DNA of 64,000 bases from Corynebacterium auriscanis (GCF_030408435.1 NZ_CP047046.1:478572-542571); one strand, 5' to 3'; positions 25,220-34,521 are shown, numbered from the stretch's first letter. Notes: generated by a model from the sequence alone, not told the origin. Translations and numbers: made by a program.

Positions 25220-26608
25220 TTACGCCAGCGCCTTACCCCGCTGCTCCGGCAACATAAACGCCGCGATGGCGGCGATAGCAAAAGCAGCCCCGAACACGGC
25301 GAACAACACACCCTGGCCACCAACGGCCAGAATCGGCGGCACAATCAGCGGAGCCAGGATCGACGCAATACGACCGAATCCCGCAGCAGCCCCCGTACCA
25401 GTGCCACGCAGGTGCGTGGGATACAGCTCTGGCCCCACTGCGTACAGTGCACCCCACGCGCCGAGGTTGAAAAAGCTCAACAAGCAGCCGGCGGCGATGA
25501 TCTGCCATTCGGCATTAGCGAAGCCATACAGCCCTGCGGCCACCGCCGAACCCGCGAGGAACGTCGCCAGCGTCGGGCGCCGGCCCCAACGCTCAATCAG
25601 AAATGCACTCACCGCATACCCCGGCAATTGCGCCAGTGTGATGATCAGGGTGAACGTGAAGGATTTCACCAGCGTAAAACCCTGCGCGTGCAGCAGCGAC
25701 GGGATCCAAATGAACGCCCCGTAGTAGCTCAAGTTGATGCAGAACCACACCGTCCACAGAGCCGCCGTGCGTTTACGCAGCGCGGTCGCCCAGATGGAAC
25801 TGGTTGTGTCTAGGTCTTTTTCTTTGGCCGACGCCACGACGTGCCCAAATTGGCTTTCCTTCGGCTGAGAGTTTAGCGCGGGGGAGGCCTCGAAGTCGCG
25901 GACGATCTTCTCGGCCTCTTCGTGGCGCCCCTTGTTCTCCAAGAAGCGGACGGATTCGGGCAGGCCTAGGCGGATGACGAGGGCATAGAGCGCGGGGATG
26001 CAACCCATGGCGAGAGCCCAGCGCCACCCGGCGTCGGAAGAAGACACAATGAACGCGCCGATACACGCGGCGGCGATCCAACCAACGGCCCAGAAGGCTT
26101 CGAGCAGCACGACCATACGACCGCGTGCCTTGCGAGGGGAGAATTCGGAGACCAGTGTGGATGCCACGGGGAGTTCAGCACCCAGGCCCAAACCAACCAC
26201 GAAACGCAGTGCGATGAGTACAGCCAACGAACCCGCCAGGGCGCTGGCACCTGTTGCGATACCGTAGATCAACAAGGTGGCGGCAAACACGTTGCGTCGA
26301 CCGAATTTGTCCGCCAGCAATCCGCCGAGGGTGGCGCCGATGGCCATGCCTACGAAGCCAATTGAGCCCAGCCAGGACGTTTCAGTCTTGGTGAGGTGCC
26401 ATTGCGCGGCCAGAGCGGCCATGATGAAGGAAATGAGGCCCACGTCCATGGCATCGAGCGCCCAGCCGATACCAGAGCCGGTGAGAAGTTTAACGTGACG
26501 TCGAGTGACGGGAAGCTCATCCAGTCGATCGTTGCGAGAGAGCTGGCCAGTTGCCGCGACATTAATTTCGGCAGTGGTGGAGCCAGGCTGCGAGGAGGGG
26601 TTTTCCAT
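25220..26608 (-). CDS. major facilitator superfamily transporter
   Basis: 462 aa with 12 predicted helices. Typical MFS loop motifs are GGLLADKFGRRNVF (between helices 2 and 3), GLGLGAELPVASTLVSEF and the second-half ERWGRRPT. The central cytoplasmic loop (NKGRHEEAEKIVRDFE) is like that of the sugar-porter/aromatic-acid:H+ symporter groups. Start ATG 26608 (MENPSSQ) is preferred to 26662. It is convergent with the htaC-like gene. Substrate unknown; a carboxylate or sugar is likely. No sequence link to haem is seen. Confidence 0.85.
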   Translation of the reverse strand: MENPSSQPGSTTAEINVAATGQLSRNDRLDELPVTRRHVKLLTGSGIGWALDAMDVGLISFIMAALAAQWHLTKTETSWLGSIGFVGMAIGATLGGLLADKFGRRNVFAATLLIYGIATGASALAGSLAVLIALRFVVGLGLGAELPVASTLVSEFSPRKARGRMVVLLEAFWAVGWIAAACIGAFIVSSSDAGWRWALAMGCIPALYALVIRLGLPESVRFLENKGRHEEAEKIVRDFEASPALNSQPKESQFGHVVASAKEKDLDTTSSIWATALRKRTAALWTVWFCINLSYYGAFIWIPSLLHAQGFTLVKSFTFTLIITLAQLPGYAVSAFLIERWGRRPTLATFLAGSAVAAGLYGFANAEWQIIAAGCLLSFFNLGAWGALYAVGPELYPTHLRGTGTGAAAGFGRIASILAPLIVPPILAVGGQGVLFAVFGAAFAIAAIAAFMLPEQRGKALA

Positions 26609-26708
26609 AAAGATGAAAATAGTACATCGCGGGGCCCTAACGATAGGATGGGCGACAGTCAATCAAGAAAATTAATGCATGTAATCGAGTATGCAGAGGG
26701 GCCAGATC

Positions 26709-27659
26709 ATGGCAGGAAATTCACGCCGCACGGGTGCAGTGCGCAAGACCGAGCGCAAGGGGGCTCCGAAGGGGTCGGGAGGTCAGAGGCGCAGGGGGCT
26801 TCGTGGCCGTAAAGCCACGCCGAAGGCAGAGGATCGCACGTACCACCCCGCGTATAAACGCAAGAAAGAAGCAGAGCGCCGCGCATCGGGTGCGCACAAC
26901 CGTCGCGATCGCGCCGACGCTGTGGAATTGGTTGTGGGCCGCAATCCCGTCGTGGAGTGTTTGCATGCGAATGTCCCGGCAACCGCGTTGTACGTGGCCG
27001 AGGGTACGAAGAATGATGAACGCCTCTCCGAGGCAGTGCATACCTGCGCTGATCGCGGTATCTCTGTGTTGGAGGTGAGCCGCCAAGAACTCGACCGCAT
27101 GACGGGAAATGGGATGCACCAGGGCATTGGCCTGCAGATTCCGCCGTACCAATACACCGAGGTCGAGGACCTTATTGCATCGACCACGAGTGCTGCCACT
27201 CCCGGTATGGTCGTGGCGCTCGACAACATCACCGACCCTCGTAACCTTGGCGCGGTTATCCGTTCTGTGGCCGCCTTTGGTGGTCACGGGGTTATTATTC
27301 CCGAACGACGCAGTGCTTCAGTGACTGCAGTGGCGTGGCGGACATCCGCTGGAACCGCCGCGCGCCTTCCCGTCGCAAAAGCCACGAACATGGTGCGCAC
27401 CCTCAAGCAATTCCAGCAGGCCGGTTATCAGGTAGTGGGACTGGACGCTGGGGGCGATCACACCCTCGATACGTACGACGGCACCACCCCTGTGGTGATC
27501 GTGGTTGGCTCGGAGGGCAAGGGATTGTCCCGACTCGTGGCGGAGACATGCGACACGATCATGTCTATCCCGATGGCCAAGTGGGTGGAATCCCTCAACG
27601 CCTCTGTTGCTGCGGGTGTTGTGTTAAGCGAGTTCGCGAGGCAGCGTCGCGTGAAGTAG
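26709..27659 (+). CDS. rlmB: 23S rRNA 2'-O-methyltransferase, RlmB/TrmH family
   Basis: SPOUT methyltransferase that probably methylates G2251-type residues of 23S rRNA. 316 aa: a basic, low-complexity N-terminus ([19 protein letters not shown]), an L30e-like substrate-binding domain ([22 protein letters not shown]), then the knotted SAM domain with [31 protein letters not shown] and the closing [22 protein letters not shown] lies 8 nt before ATG 26709. In mycobacteria the orthologue follows cysS directly, which marks 14-26.6 kb as inserted material. Confidence 0.93.
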   Translation: MAGNSRRTGAVRKTERKGAPKGSGGQRRRGLRGRKATPKAEDRTYHPAYKRKKEAERRASGAHNRRDRADAVELVVGRNPVVECLHANVPATALYVAEGTKNDERLSEAVHTCADRGISVLEVSRQELDRMTGNGMHQGIGLQIPPYQYTEVEDLIASTTSAATPGMVVALDNITDPRNLGAVIRSVAAFGGHGVIIPERRSASVTAVAWRTSAGTAARLPVAKATNMVRTLKQFQQAGYQVVGLDAGGDHTLDTYDGTTPVVIVVGSEGKGLSRLVAETCDTIMSIPMAKWVESLNASVAAGVVLSEFARQRRVK

Positions 27660-27797
27660 AGCGTGGTTTGCAATGGGTGGGCGTCCCACGTGCGTGAAGT
27701 AGAGCGACATCAACTAACCGCCGCAAAGTACGAAAGCAAGGGCGTCCCATGCGCCCGAAGTAGCGCGTGGTTTGCACTGGGTGGGCGTCCCACGCGC
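27654..27797 (+). repeat. 40-bp direct repeats downstream of rlmB
   Basis: 27654-27693 and 27758-27797 match at 37 of 40 positions and share GCGTGGTTTGCA and TGGGTGGGCGTCCCACG. A third partial copy of GGGCGTCCCA...GAAGTAG lies near 27740-27764. The first copy includes the last codons and stop of rlmB. Each full copy contains a small GTGGG/CCCAC hairpin. Together with 27798-27886 (GC-rich, no gene) this fills the spacer before the convergent esterase. Confidence 0.85.
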
Positions 27798-27886
27798 CGA
27801 CCGCCAACCGCCGACCGGCGGGCGGGTCCGGCGGGGGCGAGGCTCTCGTCGCCAATTCGGATCTGAGCGCGCAGCCACACGTCCCG

Positions 27887-29599
27887 CTAACCCAATAGCT
27901 CGGAGAGGTCCACCCGCTCCCATGCCTGTCGTAGCTCAGACTGGGGGTCCGTTTGAAGCTGTTCGGCGCGGGGCAGGGTGGCGTCGAAAATAAGGGTGGA
28001 AAAGTCGGTGGAGTAGGGAGCGAAACCTGGGTCGCCGTCGTGAATGAAGGCACGCCAGCGATCGTGCATAGCGACCGAGGTGGCATGCAGATCTTCGCGA
28101 CCACCCATGAGTAGCGCAACGCGGCCCTTATCTTCGCGGTAGCGCCGGAATAGAATCGGCAGATCCAGCGCGTGCATGGAACCTATTCCCGCGCGACGAA
28201 GAAACGGAGTGGTGGTATCCAAACGGTAGAGCCAGGCCTTGCCCGGCGCGTGATTGCGTGCGAGTTGCCATGTGGGGGCTGTAAATATGGAGTCGCCGAA
28301 GAAACGGCCAGTCATCAGGCGCGAAGAGGCCGACGCATAGTGCTTTTCCAAGATCTCCATGCCCCGCTCGCCATGGACGCGCGCGAAGTTGTTCGCGCGT
28401 TGGCGCTGCACCCTTCGAGGGTTGGGCTCTAGGCGCATCATGTCGTACTCATTGAGGTTGGTACCGGTTAGCAGTGGAATGTCCAACGTCGCGCCGGGTG
28501 CCAGTGGGTGCCGGGGTAGCAGGTCGTTATCAATAAGTGGGGCGAACGGTCCAGGGATGCTGTGGGGGTTAGCTGCTTGGTAGCGCACCAGTTCGTCGGA
28601 GAGTTGCCCCAGAATAGCTGCATCCGCGGTGAGCATCGCCTGGGTTGCCTCACGTAATGCGGCCGACGAGAGCTCCGGGGGATCTACGCGGACCCGTGTG
28701 CGCTCCTTCACAGGTAGCCGCTGTTCACGTTCAAGACGGTAGAACCAGCGCGCTGCCCGGTCAGTCCACTCCTTCGCATGCCGGCGGGAATGCACCATGT
28801 TGCCGGCGGGCGACTGGGAGATCGCCCCGCGCACAATGTCCCGGAGGGACGGGGTGGCCAACAACGCGTTGACCATGGATCCACCGGAGGATTCTCCCAT
28901 AATGGTCAAACGATCTGGATCCGCGCCAAACGCTGCGGCGTTGGAGTGAATCCACTGAATGGCCGCGATGAGGTCGGAATGGCCCGGATTAGTTTCCACA
29001 TTGTCCGGACCGTATGTTCCCTCGCCGACGGCGAGCTGACCGAGAATTCCAACCCGGTAGTTTACGGCGACAAACACGCAGTCCATGGATGAGGCGAAGT
29101 ATTCGCCGGAGAACATGGGCTGGGCGGCGGAACCATGCACATTGGAACCACCGTGGATCCACACGACGATGGGGCGATGGGCTTCGCGGTTGAATACCTC
29201 TCCGGCTTTCGCGTTGGCATCTGGCACAACAACGTTGAGCCACAGGCAATCTTCGCTACCGAAGCGGCGACCACCCGTTTTCTTGGGTGCCGGGCGGTAC
29301 TGGGCGCAAAATGGGCCGGAGCGATCGGCGTGGTAGACCTCAGTCCAAGGGGCAATGGGGCGGGCGCGTTTGAAACGAAGAGGGCCGATGGGCGGTTCGG
29401 CGTATGGAATACCACGGAAAGCTACCACACCGTTTTCTTTGTGTCCTTTGATCGGGCCCGAAGAGGTGTTAACTACCCATGGGTTGCGGGAGTGAGGGGT
29501 TCTAGGGCTTTGTAAGGGAGGAACCTGTTGAGGATGCAAACTGTCTGTTGACGGTTGAATTGGATCGTGCGGGGCATGTGGTCGATCGGGTTTAGTCAC
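27887..29599 (-). CDS. carboxylesterase type B family protein
   Basis: 570 aa. Alpha/beta hydrolase of the type-B esterase family: GIPYAEPPIGPLRFKRARP, SEDCLWLNVVVP, the oxyanion-hole motif WIHGGSNVHGS, nucleophile elbow GESSGGSM, a candidate Glu near NLNEYDMM and His in SMHALDLPILF. It hydrolyses carboxylic esters; natural substrates are unknown. There is no clear signal peptide, so it is probably cytoplasmic. The first 45 residues are Pro/His-rich and may be overextended; downstream starts are possible. The upstream spacer (29600-29726) is AT-rich with TATAA-like words. Confidence 0.87.
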   Translation of the reverse strand: MTKPDRPHAPHDPIQPSTDSLHPQQVPPLQSPRTPHSRNPWVVNTSSGPIKGHKENGVVAFRGIPYAEPPIGPLRFKRARPIAPWTEVYHADRSGPFCAQYRPAPKKTGGRRFGSEDCLWLNVVVPDANAKAGEVFNREAHRPIVVWIHGGSNVHGSAAQPMFSGEYFASSMDCVFVAVNYRVGILGQLAVGEGTYGPDNVETNPGHSDLIAAIQWIHSNAAAFGADPDRLTIMGESSGGSMVNALLATPSLRDIVRGAISQSPAGNMVHSRRHAKEWTDRAARWFYRLEREQRLPVKERTRVRVDPPELSSAALREATQAMLTADAAILGQLSDELVRYQAANPHSIPGPFAPLIDNDLLPRHPLAPGATLDIPLLTGTNLNEYDMMRLEPNPRRVQRQRANNFARVHGERGMEILEKHYASASSRLMTGRFFGDSIFTAPTWQLARNHAPGKAWLYRLDTTTPFLRRAGIGSMHALDLPILFRRYREDKGRVALLMGGREDLHATSVAMHDRWRAFIHDGDPGFAPYSTDFSTLIFDATLPRAEQLQTDPQSELRQAWERVDLSELLG

Positions 29600-29726
29600 A
29601 TATTCGACCTTATAACTTATTAAAGCTCTTATAAATACCGCCCGTGGCTTGAGGCTGCTCCGTGGCAGCCCGGCCTGTTCGCTCAGGTCAGTATAAGGGC
29701 GTGGTCGGCCCCAGGCACGCTTATCC

Positions 29727-30650
29727 TTACGACCCAGGGACTGAGTCAGCTGGGTGGTGGGGGCGCTCAGTCACATCGTCGGAGTATTCCTGCGCGCGGT
29801 GTTCATCGGCATTCAAGGACCGAGAAAACGCCCATTCAATCCCGCGGCACACTAGGTAGATCGCGAAGCTCAGCGATGTGACGAAGACAGATACCGGCAA
29901 CCCCGGCGCCAAGGACAACAGCAGGCCACCCACGGCTGAAATCACCGAGAATGTGCCCGAGAGCAACACAGCGATCAGGGGATTGCTCGTGACTCGCACC
30001 GCGGCCGCACCAGGGGTGATGAGCAATGCGATCAGCAGCAGCGCTCCCACGATCTGCACGCCCTGGCTGGCCACCACTCCAATGAGGGCGGCGAAAACAA
30101 GCCCCAGAGTTTTGACCTTCACACCCGAAGCCCCAGCCAGCGCGGGATCGACGGTCGCGAATAGTAGCGGTCGCCACAGCAGCGCCACGACTGCCACCAC
30201 GGCGACAGTTAGTACCGCCAGAAGCCCCAGCGAGCTGGAACTCACACCCACAATCTGACCGGTCAACAGGCTGAATGCCGAGGAACTACGTCCGGGGTAT
30301 AAGTAGATGAACAGCACGGATAACCCCATGCCGAAGCTCAACACCACCGCGACGATTGAATCTTGCTCCTTCGCCCCCAGTGCGGCCAGCACCACGGCGG
30401 CGAGGATGGCGCCCACGAGTGCACCCCAGCTCACACCTATTCCAAATAACAGGGCCGCAGATGCTCCCATCAAGGCCAATTCGCCGGTGGAGTGCGCTGC
30501 GAAGCTCATCTGGCGCATCACAATCAACGGTGCAATGGCGCCGGAAACAATTCCTAGCAAAAGGGCGGCAATGATCGCATGCTGCACAAAATCGACTTGC
30601 AGCAGCGTGAGCGTATCAGCCCACCAATCACCCGTGTGGAAATCCGTCAT
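29727..30650 (-). CDS. zinc (or manganese) ABC transporter permease
   Basis: ABC-3 family permease of the ZnuB/TroC type, 307 aa, with about eight helices. Landmarks: IAPLIVMRQMSFAAHSTGEL near the N-terminus, GQIVGVSS, and QGVQIVGALLLIALLITPGAAA. The C-terminal 35 residues are hydrophilic (SLNADEHRAQEYSDD). The start ATG 30650 overlaps the end of the ATPase gene by 4 nt. Last gene of the three-gene metal-uptake operon. Confidence 0.9.
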   Translation of the reverse strand: MTDFHTGDWWADTLTLLQVDFVQHAIIAALLLGIVSGAIAPLIVMRQMSFAAHSTGELALMGASAALLFGIGVSWGALVGAILAAVVLAALGAKEQDSIVAVVLSFGMGLSVLFIYLYPGRSSSAFSLLTGQIVGVSSSSLGLLAVLTVAVVAVVALLWRPLLFATVDPALAGASGVKVKTLGLVFAALIGVVASQGVQIVGALLLIALLITPGAAAVRVTSNPLIAVLLSGTFSVISAVGGLLLSLAPGLPVSVFVTSLSFAIYLVCRGIEWAFSRSLNADEHRAQEYSDDVTERPHHPADSVPGS

Positions 30651-31348
30651 ACGACAATCAGCCTTCCGTCCACGTTCAGAACCCGCACATCGGTTCGGTA
30701 CAGCTCCGATAGGGTCTCGGAGGTCATTACTTCTTCTACCGAACCGATGGTATGCCCGTGGGGCGTGAGGTACAGGACCCGATCTGTCACATGCAGAATG
30801 GGGTTAATGCCGTGCGTGACAAACAGCACGGCGGTGTTGTGTTCCCGTCGGCGCCGATCTAATAGTTCTACGGTTCGCTTTTGCGCACGCATGTCTAGGG
30901 ACAACAACGGTTCATCGCACAGCAATACGTCCGGATTGTTCGCAAAGGCCTGCGCTTGCCGAATGATTTGTTGTTGACCACCCGAAAGCTGGCCAATTCT
31001 GCGATCGGCCAACCCGGTTGCCCCTACTTCTGCCAGGGCCTGGTCAACGGTTTTTCGGCTTGGCTTTCTTTTTTTGACGACGCCATGGGCCACAGCGAGC
31101 CCGACTAAATCCCGGGCTCGAATGGGGATTGTGGGATCGAACATCCGTTGCTGGGGAATGTAGCCGATCCGCCCATTGACCTCGCATGAACCTCGGGTGA
31201 GCTTGCGGGTACCCAGCGCAGCATTGAGGAGCGTGGATTTCCCCACTCCGTTGGTTCCCAGAATTGCAAGGAACTCACCTGGCGCGACCTCGAAGGAGAG
31301 GTCGCGCCAGAGCGGTTCCATCGCGGCGTCGGTAAAAGAAAGAACCAT
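30647..31348 (-). CDS. zinc (or manganese) ABC transporter ATP-binding protein
   Basis: 233-aa ATPase of the ZnuC/TroB group. Walker A GTNGVGKST, Q-loop YIPQQR, signature LSGGQQQIIRQAQA, Walker B VLLCDEPLLSLD, switch VTHGINP. The start may be GTG or ATG at 31348; no strong ribosome-binding site is visible. It is 19 nt downstream of the binding-protein gene. Confidence 0.91.
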   Translation of the reverse strand: MVLSFTDAAMEPLWRDLSFEVAPGEFLAILGTNGVGKSTLLNAALGTRKLTRGSCEVNGRIGYIPQQRMFDPTIPIRARDLVGLAVAHGVVKKRKPSRKTVDQALAEVGATGLADRRIGQLSGGQQQIIRQAQAFANNPDVLLCDEPLLSLDMRAQKRTVELLDRRRREHNTAVLFVTHGINPILHVTDRVLYLTPHGHTIGSVEEVMTSETLSELYRTDVRVLNVDGRLIVV

Positions 31349-31367
31349 AGTTGAGTAACCTACGCCT

Positions 31368-32489
31368 TTATTTGGTAGCAGCTTCCAGATCGGAGATCAG
31401 CTTCTCAGCGTACTGCAGGTAGTCCTGATTATTGTCCGGGGTTTCGTTAACGTTGATGACCTTCACGCCAGCATCCTTAGCGGCCTTCGTGAGTTGTTCA
31501 GCCGCGGGGGTTTGCGACTGCTCATTGGTGATCAGGATGTCGGCTTTCTTAGAGGTAATGGTCTCACGAGCAGCAGCCAGGTCTGCAGCGGAAGGCTCCG
31601 ACTCGGCGAAAACGGACTTTGCGAAGGCTTCCGGGGTCACATCCGTGAGACCCGAATCCTTCACTACGTCCGAGGCGATTGATTCCGTGAGCACCACGTT
31701 CTTGCCCTTGAGCGCCTTGATACGATCGGCGAACTCATTGGTCTTCTTCTTGAAGTCCGCTGGATCCTTGGCGATCGAGTCATCCTTCGCGTTCAGCTCC
31801 TTGGCCAGATGGTCGGCGAAGTTATTCACCGTTTCCATGTCGAACCAGATGTGAGGGTTCTCGCCGTGAGCGTGGTCATGCTCGTCGTGCATCGCATCGC
31901 TGGGTGTGGCTTCGTCGTGGTTGTGCTCGTCGTGTGCGTGCTCATCCTCGTGCTTGTGCTCGTCGTGCATCGCTTCGCTGGGTGTGGCTTCCTCGTGCTT
32001 GTGCTCGTCGTGCATCGCATCGCTGGGTGTGGCTTCGTCGTGGTTGTGCTCGTCGTGTGCGTGCTCATCCTCGTGCTTGTGCTCGTCGTGGGCACCCTTG
32101 TCACCTGCGCCGTGATCGTGGTGGTGCGCTTCACCCACTGGCTTGGCTGTGATGAGGGGAGTGCCGCTTTCCACGTGATCGGTCAACCAGTTGTCGTAAC
32201 CCGCGCCGTTCCCGACCACGATGTCTGCGGACTTGAGTTCGGCCAAGTCCTTAGCGGTGGCCTCGTACTCGTGAGGATCGTCCTGATTATTGTCCAAGAT
32301 AGTGACTACCTCGACGTTGTTGTGCCCCTTGGCAACCTCTTCTGCAATGTCGCCCCATACCGAGGTGGACGCAACAACCTTGATGTTCTTGCCATCGGCA
32401 GCTGTATCAGTAGAACCACCATCTGCACACGCAGTAACTCCCAGCCCCAAGGTCAGGGCGGCTGCAAGTCCGGTCAAAGTCTTCTTCAT
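31368..32489 (-). CDS. zinc-binding lipoprotein with His/Asp/Glu-rich repeats (ZnuA/TroA family)
   Basis: 373 aa. Signal peptide with lipobox VTAC. Cluster A-I metal-binding fold: VVASTSVWGDIAEEV, NNQDDPHEYEATAKDL with a metal-ligand His, ADIVVGNGAGYDNWL, NPHIWFDMETVNNFADHL with the second His, and ITNEQSQTPAAEQL. A flexible loop at about residues 121-212 is packed with His and acidic residues (DEHKHEDEHAHDEHNHDE and similar), typical of zinc rather than manganese binders, and probably collects zinc. AGGTGA lies 6 nt before the ATG. The order binding protein-ATPase-permease next to ipsA matches C. glutamicum from memory. Zur control is likely, but I could not identify a convincing Zur box. 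Confidence 0.92.
   Translation of the reverse strand: MKKTLTGLAAALTLGLGVTACADGGSTDTAADGKNIKVVASTSVWGDIAEEVAKGHNNVEVVTILDNNQDDPHEYEATAKDLAELKSADIVVGNGAGYDNWLTDHVESGTPLITAKPVGEAHHHDHGAGDKGAHDEHKHEDEHAHDEHNHDEATPSDAMHDEHKHEEATPSEAMHDEHKHEDEHAHDEHNHDEATPSDAMHDEHDHAHGENPHIWFDMETVNNFADHLAKELNAKDDSIAKDPADFKKKTNEFADRIKALKGKNVVLTESIASDVVKDSGLTDVTPEAFAKSVFAESEPSAADLAAARETITSKKADILITNEQSQTPAAEQLTKAAKDAGVKVINVNETPDNNQDYLQYAEKLISDLEAATK
31879..32090 (-). repeat. internal direct repeats in the zinc-binding lipoprotein gene
   Basis: About 89 nt at 31879-31967 recur, essentially identical, at 32002-32090 (period 123 nt, 41 codons). A shorter copy lies between them. They encode the His-rich loop, so recombination would alter loop length in frame. 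Confidence 0.8.
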
Positions 32490-32603
32490 TCGAAATCACC
32501 TATTTCTCGTCTCGACGCTGACAACCGTTCCCAATTATTCCTCATTGCATAGTACTAGGGCATGGTGAGCTTTCCTAGTCCACGACCGCTTACAGTAGTG
32601 ACT

Positions 32604-33731
32604 ATGAATCGTCGTTCAGCACGCCGTGGCACCCTCGCATCGATCGCCGCGGAAATCGGGGTTTCGCGCACCACGGTGTCGAATGCCTATAACCGGCCGA
32701 ATCAACTGTCGCCTGAGCTGCGCGAGAAGATTTTGGCGACCGCTGAACGCGTAGGTTATCCAGGCCCGGATCCCACCGCCCGTTCACTGCGAACGCGCCG
32801 CGCCGGTGCCATCGGAGTTTTACTGACCGAGGACATGACGTATGCCTTTGAGGATCAAGCATCCGTGGAATTCATGGCGGGCGTGGCCACGGCCTGCGGC
32901 ACCCTAGATTCGTCGATGCTCCTGCTGCCTGCGGGCGTCGGTAATCCAACGGAAAAAGCAGCGCAGCTGGTCAACCAAGCTAGCGTGGATGGTTTCATCG
33001 TCTATTCGGTAGCCGCCGATGACCCCCACTTGGCTGCAGTGTTGGCCCGGGGACTACCAACTGTGATTTGCGATCAGCCCGTGAAACCCGCTGCCAAGGG
33101 AGATTTCGGTTTTGTGGGAATCGACGATCGCGAAGCAATTAAACCAGCGGCGCAGGCCGTTGTGGATGCCGGTCACACCAATATTGGGGTGCTGTGTATC
33201 CGCCTTGACCGTACCCCCAACGATGGCCCCGTTTCTGCCACTCGCCTGCGTACGGCTCAAATGCACGTGCAGCGCTCCCGCGTGCAGGGGGTTTTGGATA
33301 CTCTTTCCGACGCCGCGCTGGATCCAGCCCACGTTCCCATAGTGGAACGCCACATCAATAATCGGGAGACTGCGAAAGAAGCCGCACGCGAACTGTTGAC
33401 GTCCCACCCGGAATTGACCGCGGTGGTGTGTACCACGGATTCAATGGCGATAGGGGTGTTGGAATATGCTCGCGAACAGGGAATTTCGATTCCCGAGCAG
33501 TTGAGTGTTACCGGTTTTGACGGCATCCCGGAGGCCCTACACGAAGGCATTACAACGGTACGACAACCAACGCAGCTTAAAGGCCAACACAGTGGCGAGA
33601 TGCTGGGAGCGATCCAAAACGCCGGTTTCGCTAAGTTGGCAAGCGTTCCGGAAACACAGGTGATTCTAAAGACGACCTTTAAGCCCGGAACGTCAGTTGC
33701 TCCACCAATTGCACAAGGTAATCGCGCATAG
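32604..33731 (+). CDS. ipsA: LacI-family transcriptional regulator, IpsA-like
   Basis: 375 aa: N-terminal LacI helix-turn-helix (TLASIAAEIGVSRTTVSNAYNRP) and a periplasmic-binding-like effector domain (GFVGIDDREAIKPAAQAVVDAGH, VVCTTDSMAIGVLEYAREQG). ATG 32604 (MNRRSARRG) is chosen over 32562. In C. glutamicum the LacI regulator between otsB and the zinc ABC operon is IpsA, which senses myo-inositol and controls inositol-phosphate synthesis for phospholipid and mycothiol production; the name rests on that position. The 3' end overlaps convergent otsB by 53 nt. Confidence 0.82.
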   Translation: MNRRSARRGTLASIAAEIGVSRTTVSNAYNRPNQLSPELREKILATAERVGYPGPDPTARSLRTRRAGAIGVLLTEDMTYAFEDQASVEFMAGVATACGTLDSSMLLLPAGVGNPTEKAAQLVNQASVDGFIVYSVAADDPHLAAVLARGLPTVICDQPVKPAAKGDFGFVGIDDREAIKPAAQAVVDAGHTNIGVLCIRLDRTPNDGPVSATRLRTAQMHVQRSRVQGVLDTLSDAALDPAHVPIVERHINNRETAKEAARELLTSHPELTAVVCTTDSMAIGVLEYAREQGISIPEQLSVTGFDGIPEALHEGITTVRQPTQLKGQHSGEMLGAIQNAGFAKLASVPETQVILKTTFKPGTSVAPPIAQGNRA

Positions 33732-34521
33732 CGGCGGGGGAGCTCAGACCGAACTCCGCGGCTGTTGGCTTGCCTTTTCCGTCTGAATCGACGTGGATAC
33801 CGATGTCGTGTCCGGGCCTCAAGAGCTTCAGTACAGACTCGTCCGTCGTATCGTCACCAGCAAAAAGTATACGGTCGATGCCATGTTCGTCGCAGAAAGC
33901 CTTCACAAAATCGCCCTTGGAGGTGGAATCCACCGCCACTTCCAAGATGCATTTGCCTTCAGTGATCTTTGCCGATGGTTGGGAGCTGGCGAATTCCCGG
34001 TAGCGGGCGGTGGCAGTGGCGGCCGCGTGAGGATCCTCCGCCGTGCGGCTATGCAATCCCACGGCCAATGGTTTCAGCTCCACCCACACACCGGGGGCAT
34101 CGGCGGCTACGTCATGCGCTACCTCGGATAGCCGCTGCCACAAGTCCAGCTGCCCCGGCGAGAGCTGGGGGTGAGGCTGGCCCAGCTGGGCCTCGACCAC
34201 CCCTTTGCCAATGGGGGCAGGTTCGGCACCGTGGCTTCCCACCAAATGAATACCGCAGGGCAGCTGCAACTGGGTGGCCGTCACGAGATTGCCCAGGTTG
34301 CGACCAGAGATGATCATGGCTTCCACATTGGGTAGCCCGGCGGCTTTCTCTAAAGCTTCGATTGCGCCTGCCTCTGCCCGGCTAGCCAGGGGCTCGTTAG
34401 AAAAGGGCGCCAGCGTTCCATCGAAATCCATCGCCACCAGCAGTTTCTCATCAGTCGGTAGATCCGGGATGATCGGGGCGGGAAGTCCGCCGGAATGCGC
34501 GTTCGGGGACATGTGGGGCAT
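33679..34521 (-). CDS. otsB: trehalose-6-phosphate phosphatase OtsB
   Basis: Dephosphorylates trehalose 6-phosphate to trehalose, a compatible solute and cell-envelope precursor. 280 aa. HAD motifs: MDFDGTLAPF (nucleophile Asp), IISGRN, KGDFVKAF (Lys) and FAGDDTTDE. The start is ATG 34521 or 34512. It belongs with otsA and the intervening lipoprotein on the same strand; the gap to the lipoprotein stop is 115 nt. Confidence 0.93.
   Translation of the reverse strand: MPHMSPNAHSGGLPAPIIPDLPTDEKLLVAMDFDGTLAPFSNEPLASRAEAGAIEALEKAAGLPNVEAMIISGRNLGNLVTATQLQLPCGIHLVGSHGAEPAPIGKGVVEAQLGQPHPQLSPGQLDLWQRLSEVAHDVAADAPGVWVELKPLAVGLHSRTAEDPHAAATATARYREFASSQPSAKITEGKCILEVAVDSTSKGDFVKAFCDEHGIDRILFAGDDTTDESVLKLLRPGHDIGIHVDSDGKGKPTAAEFGLSSPAAMRDYLVQLVEQLTFRA

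Noticed and set aside
25073..25813. Plus-strand Arg-rich frame opposite the MFS gene
   Set aside because: Antisense of a clear 12-helix transporter; composition is that of a shadow frame.
31809..32552. Plus-strand Val/Cys-rich frame opposite the zinc lipoprotein
   Set aside because: Antisense product of the His-rich repeats; the minus strand has a lipobox and full binding-protein motifs.
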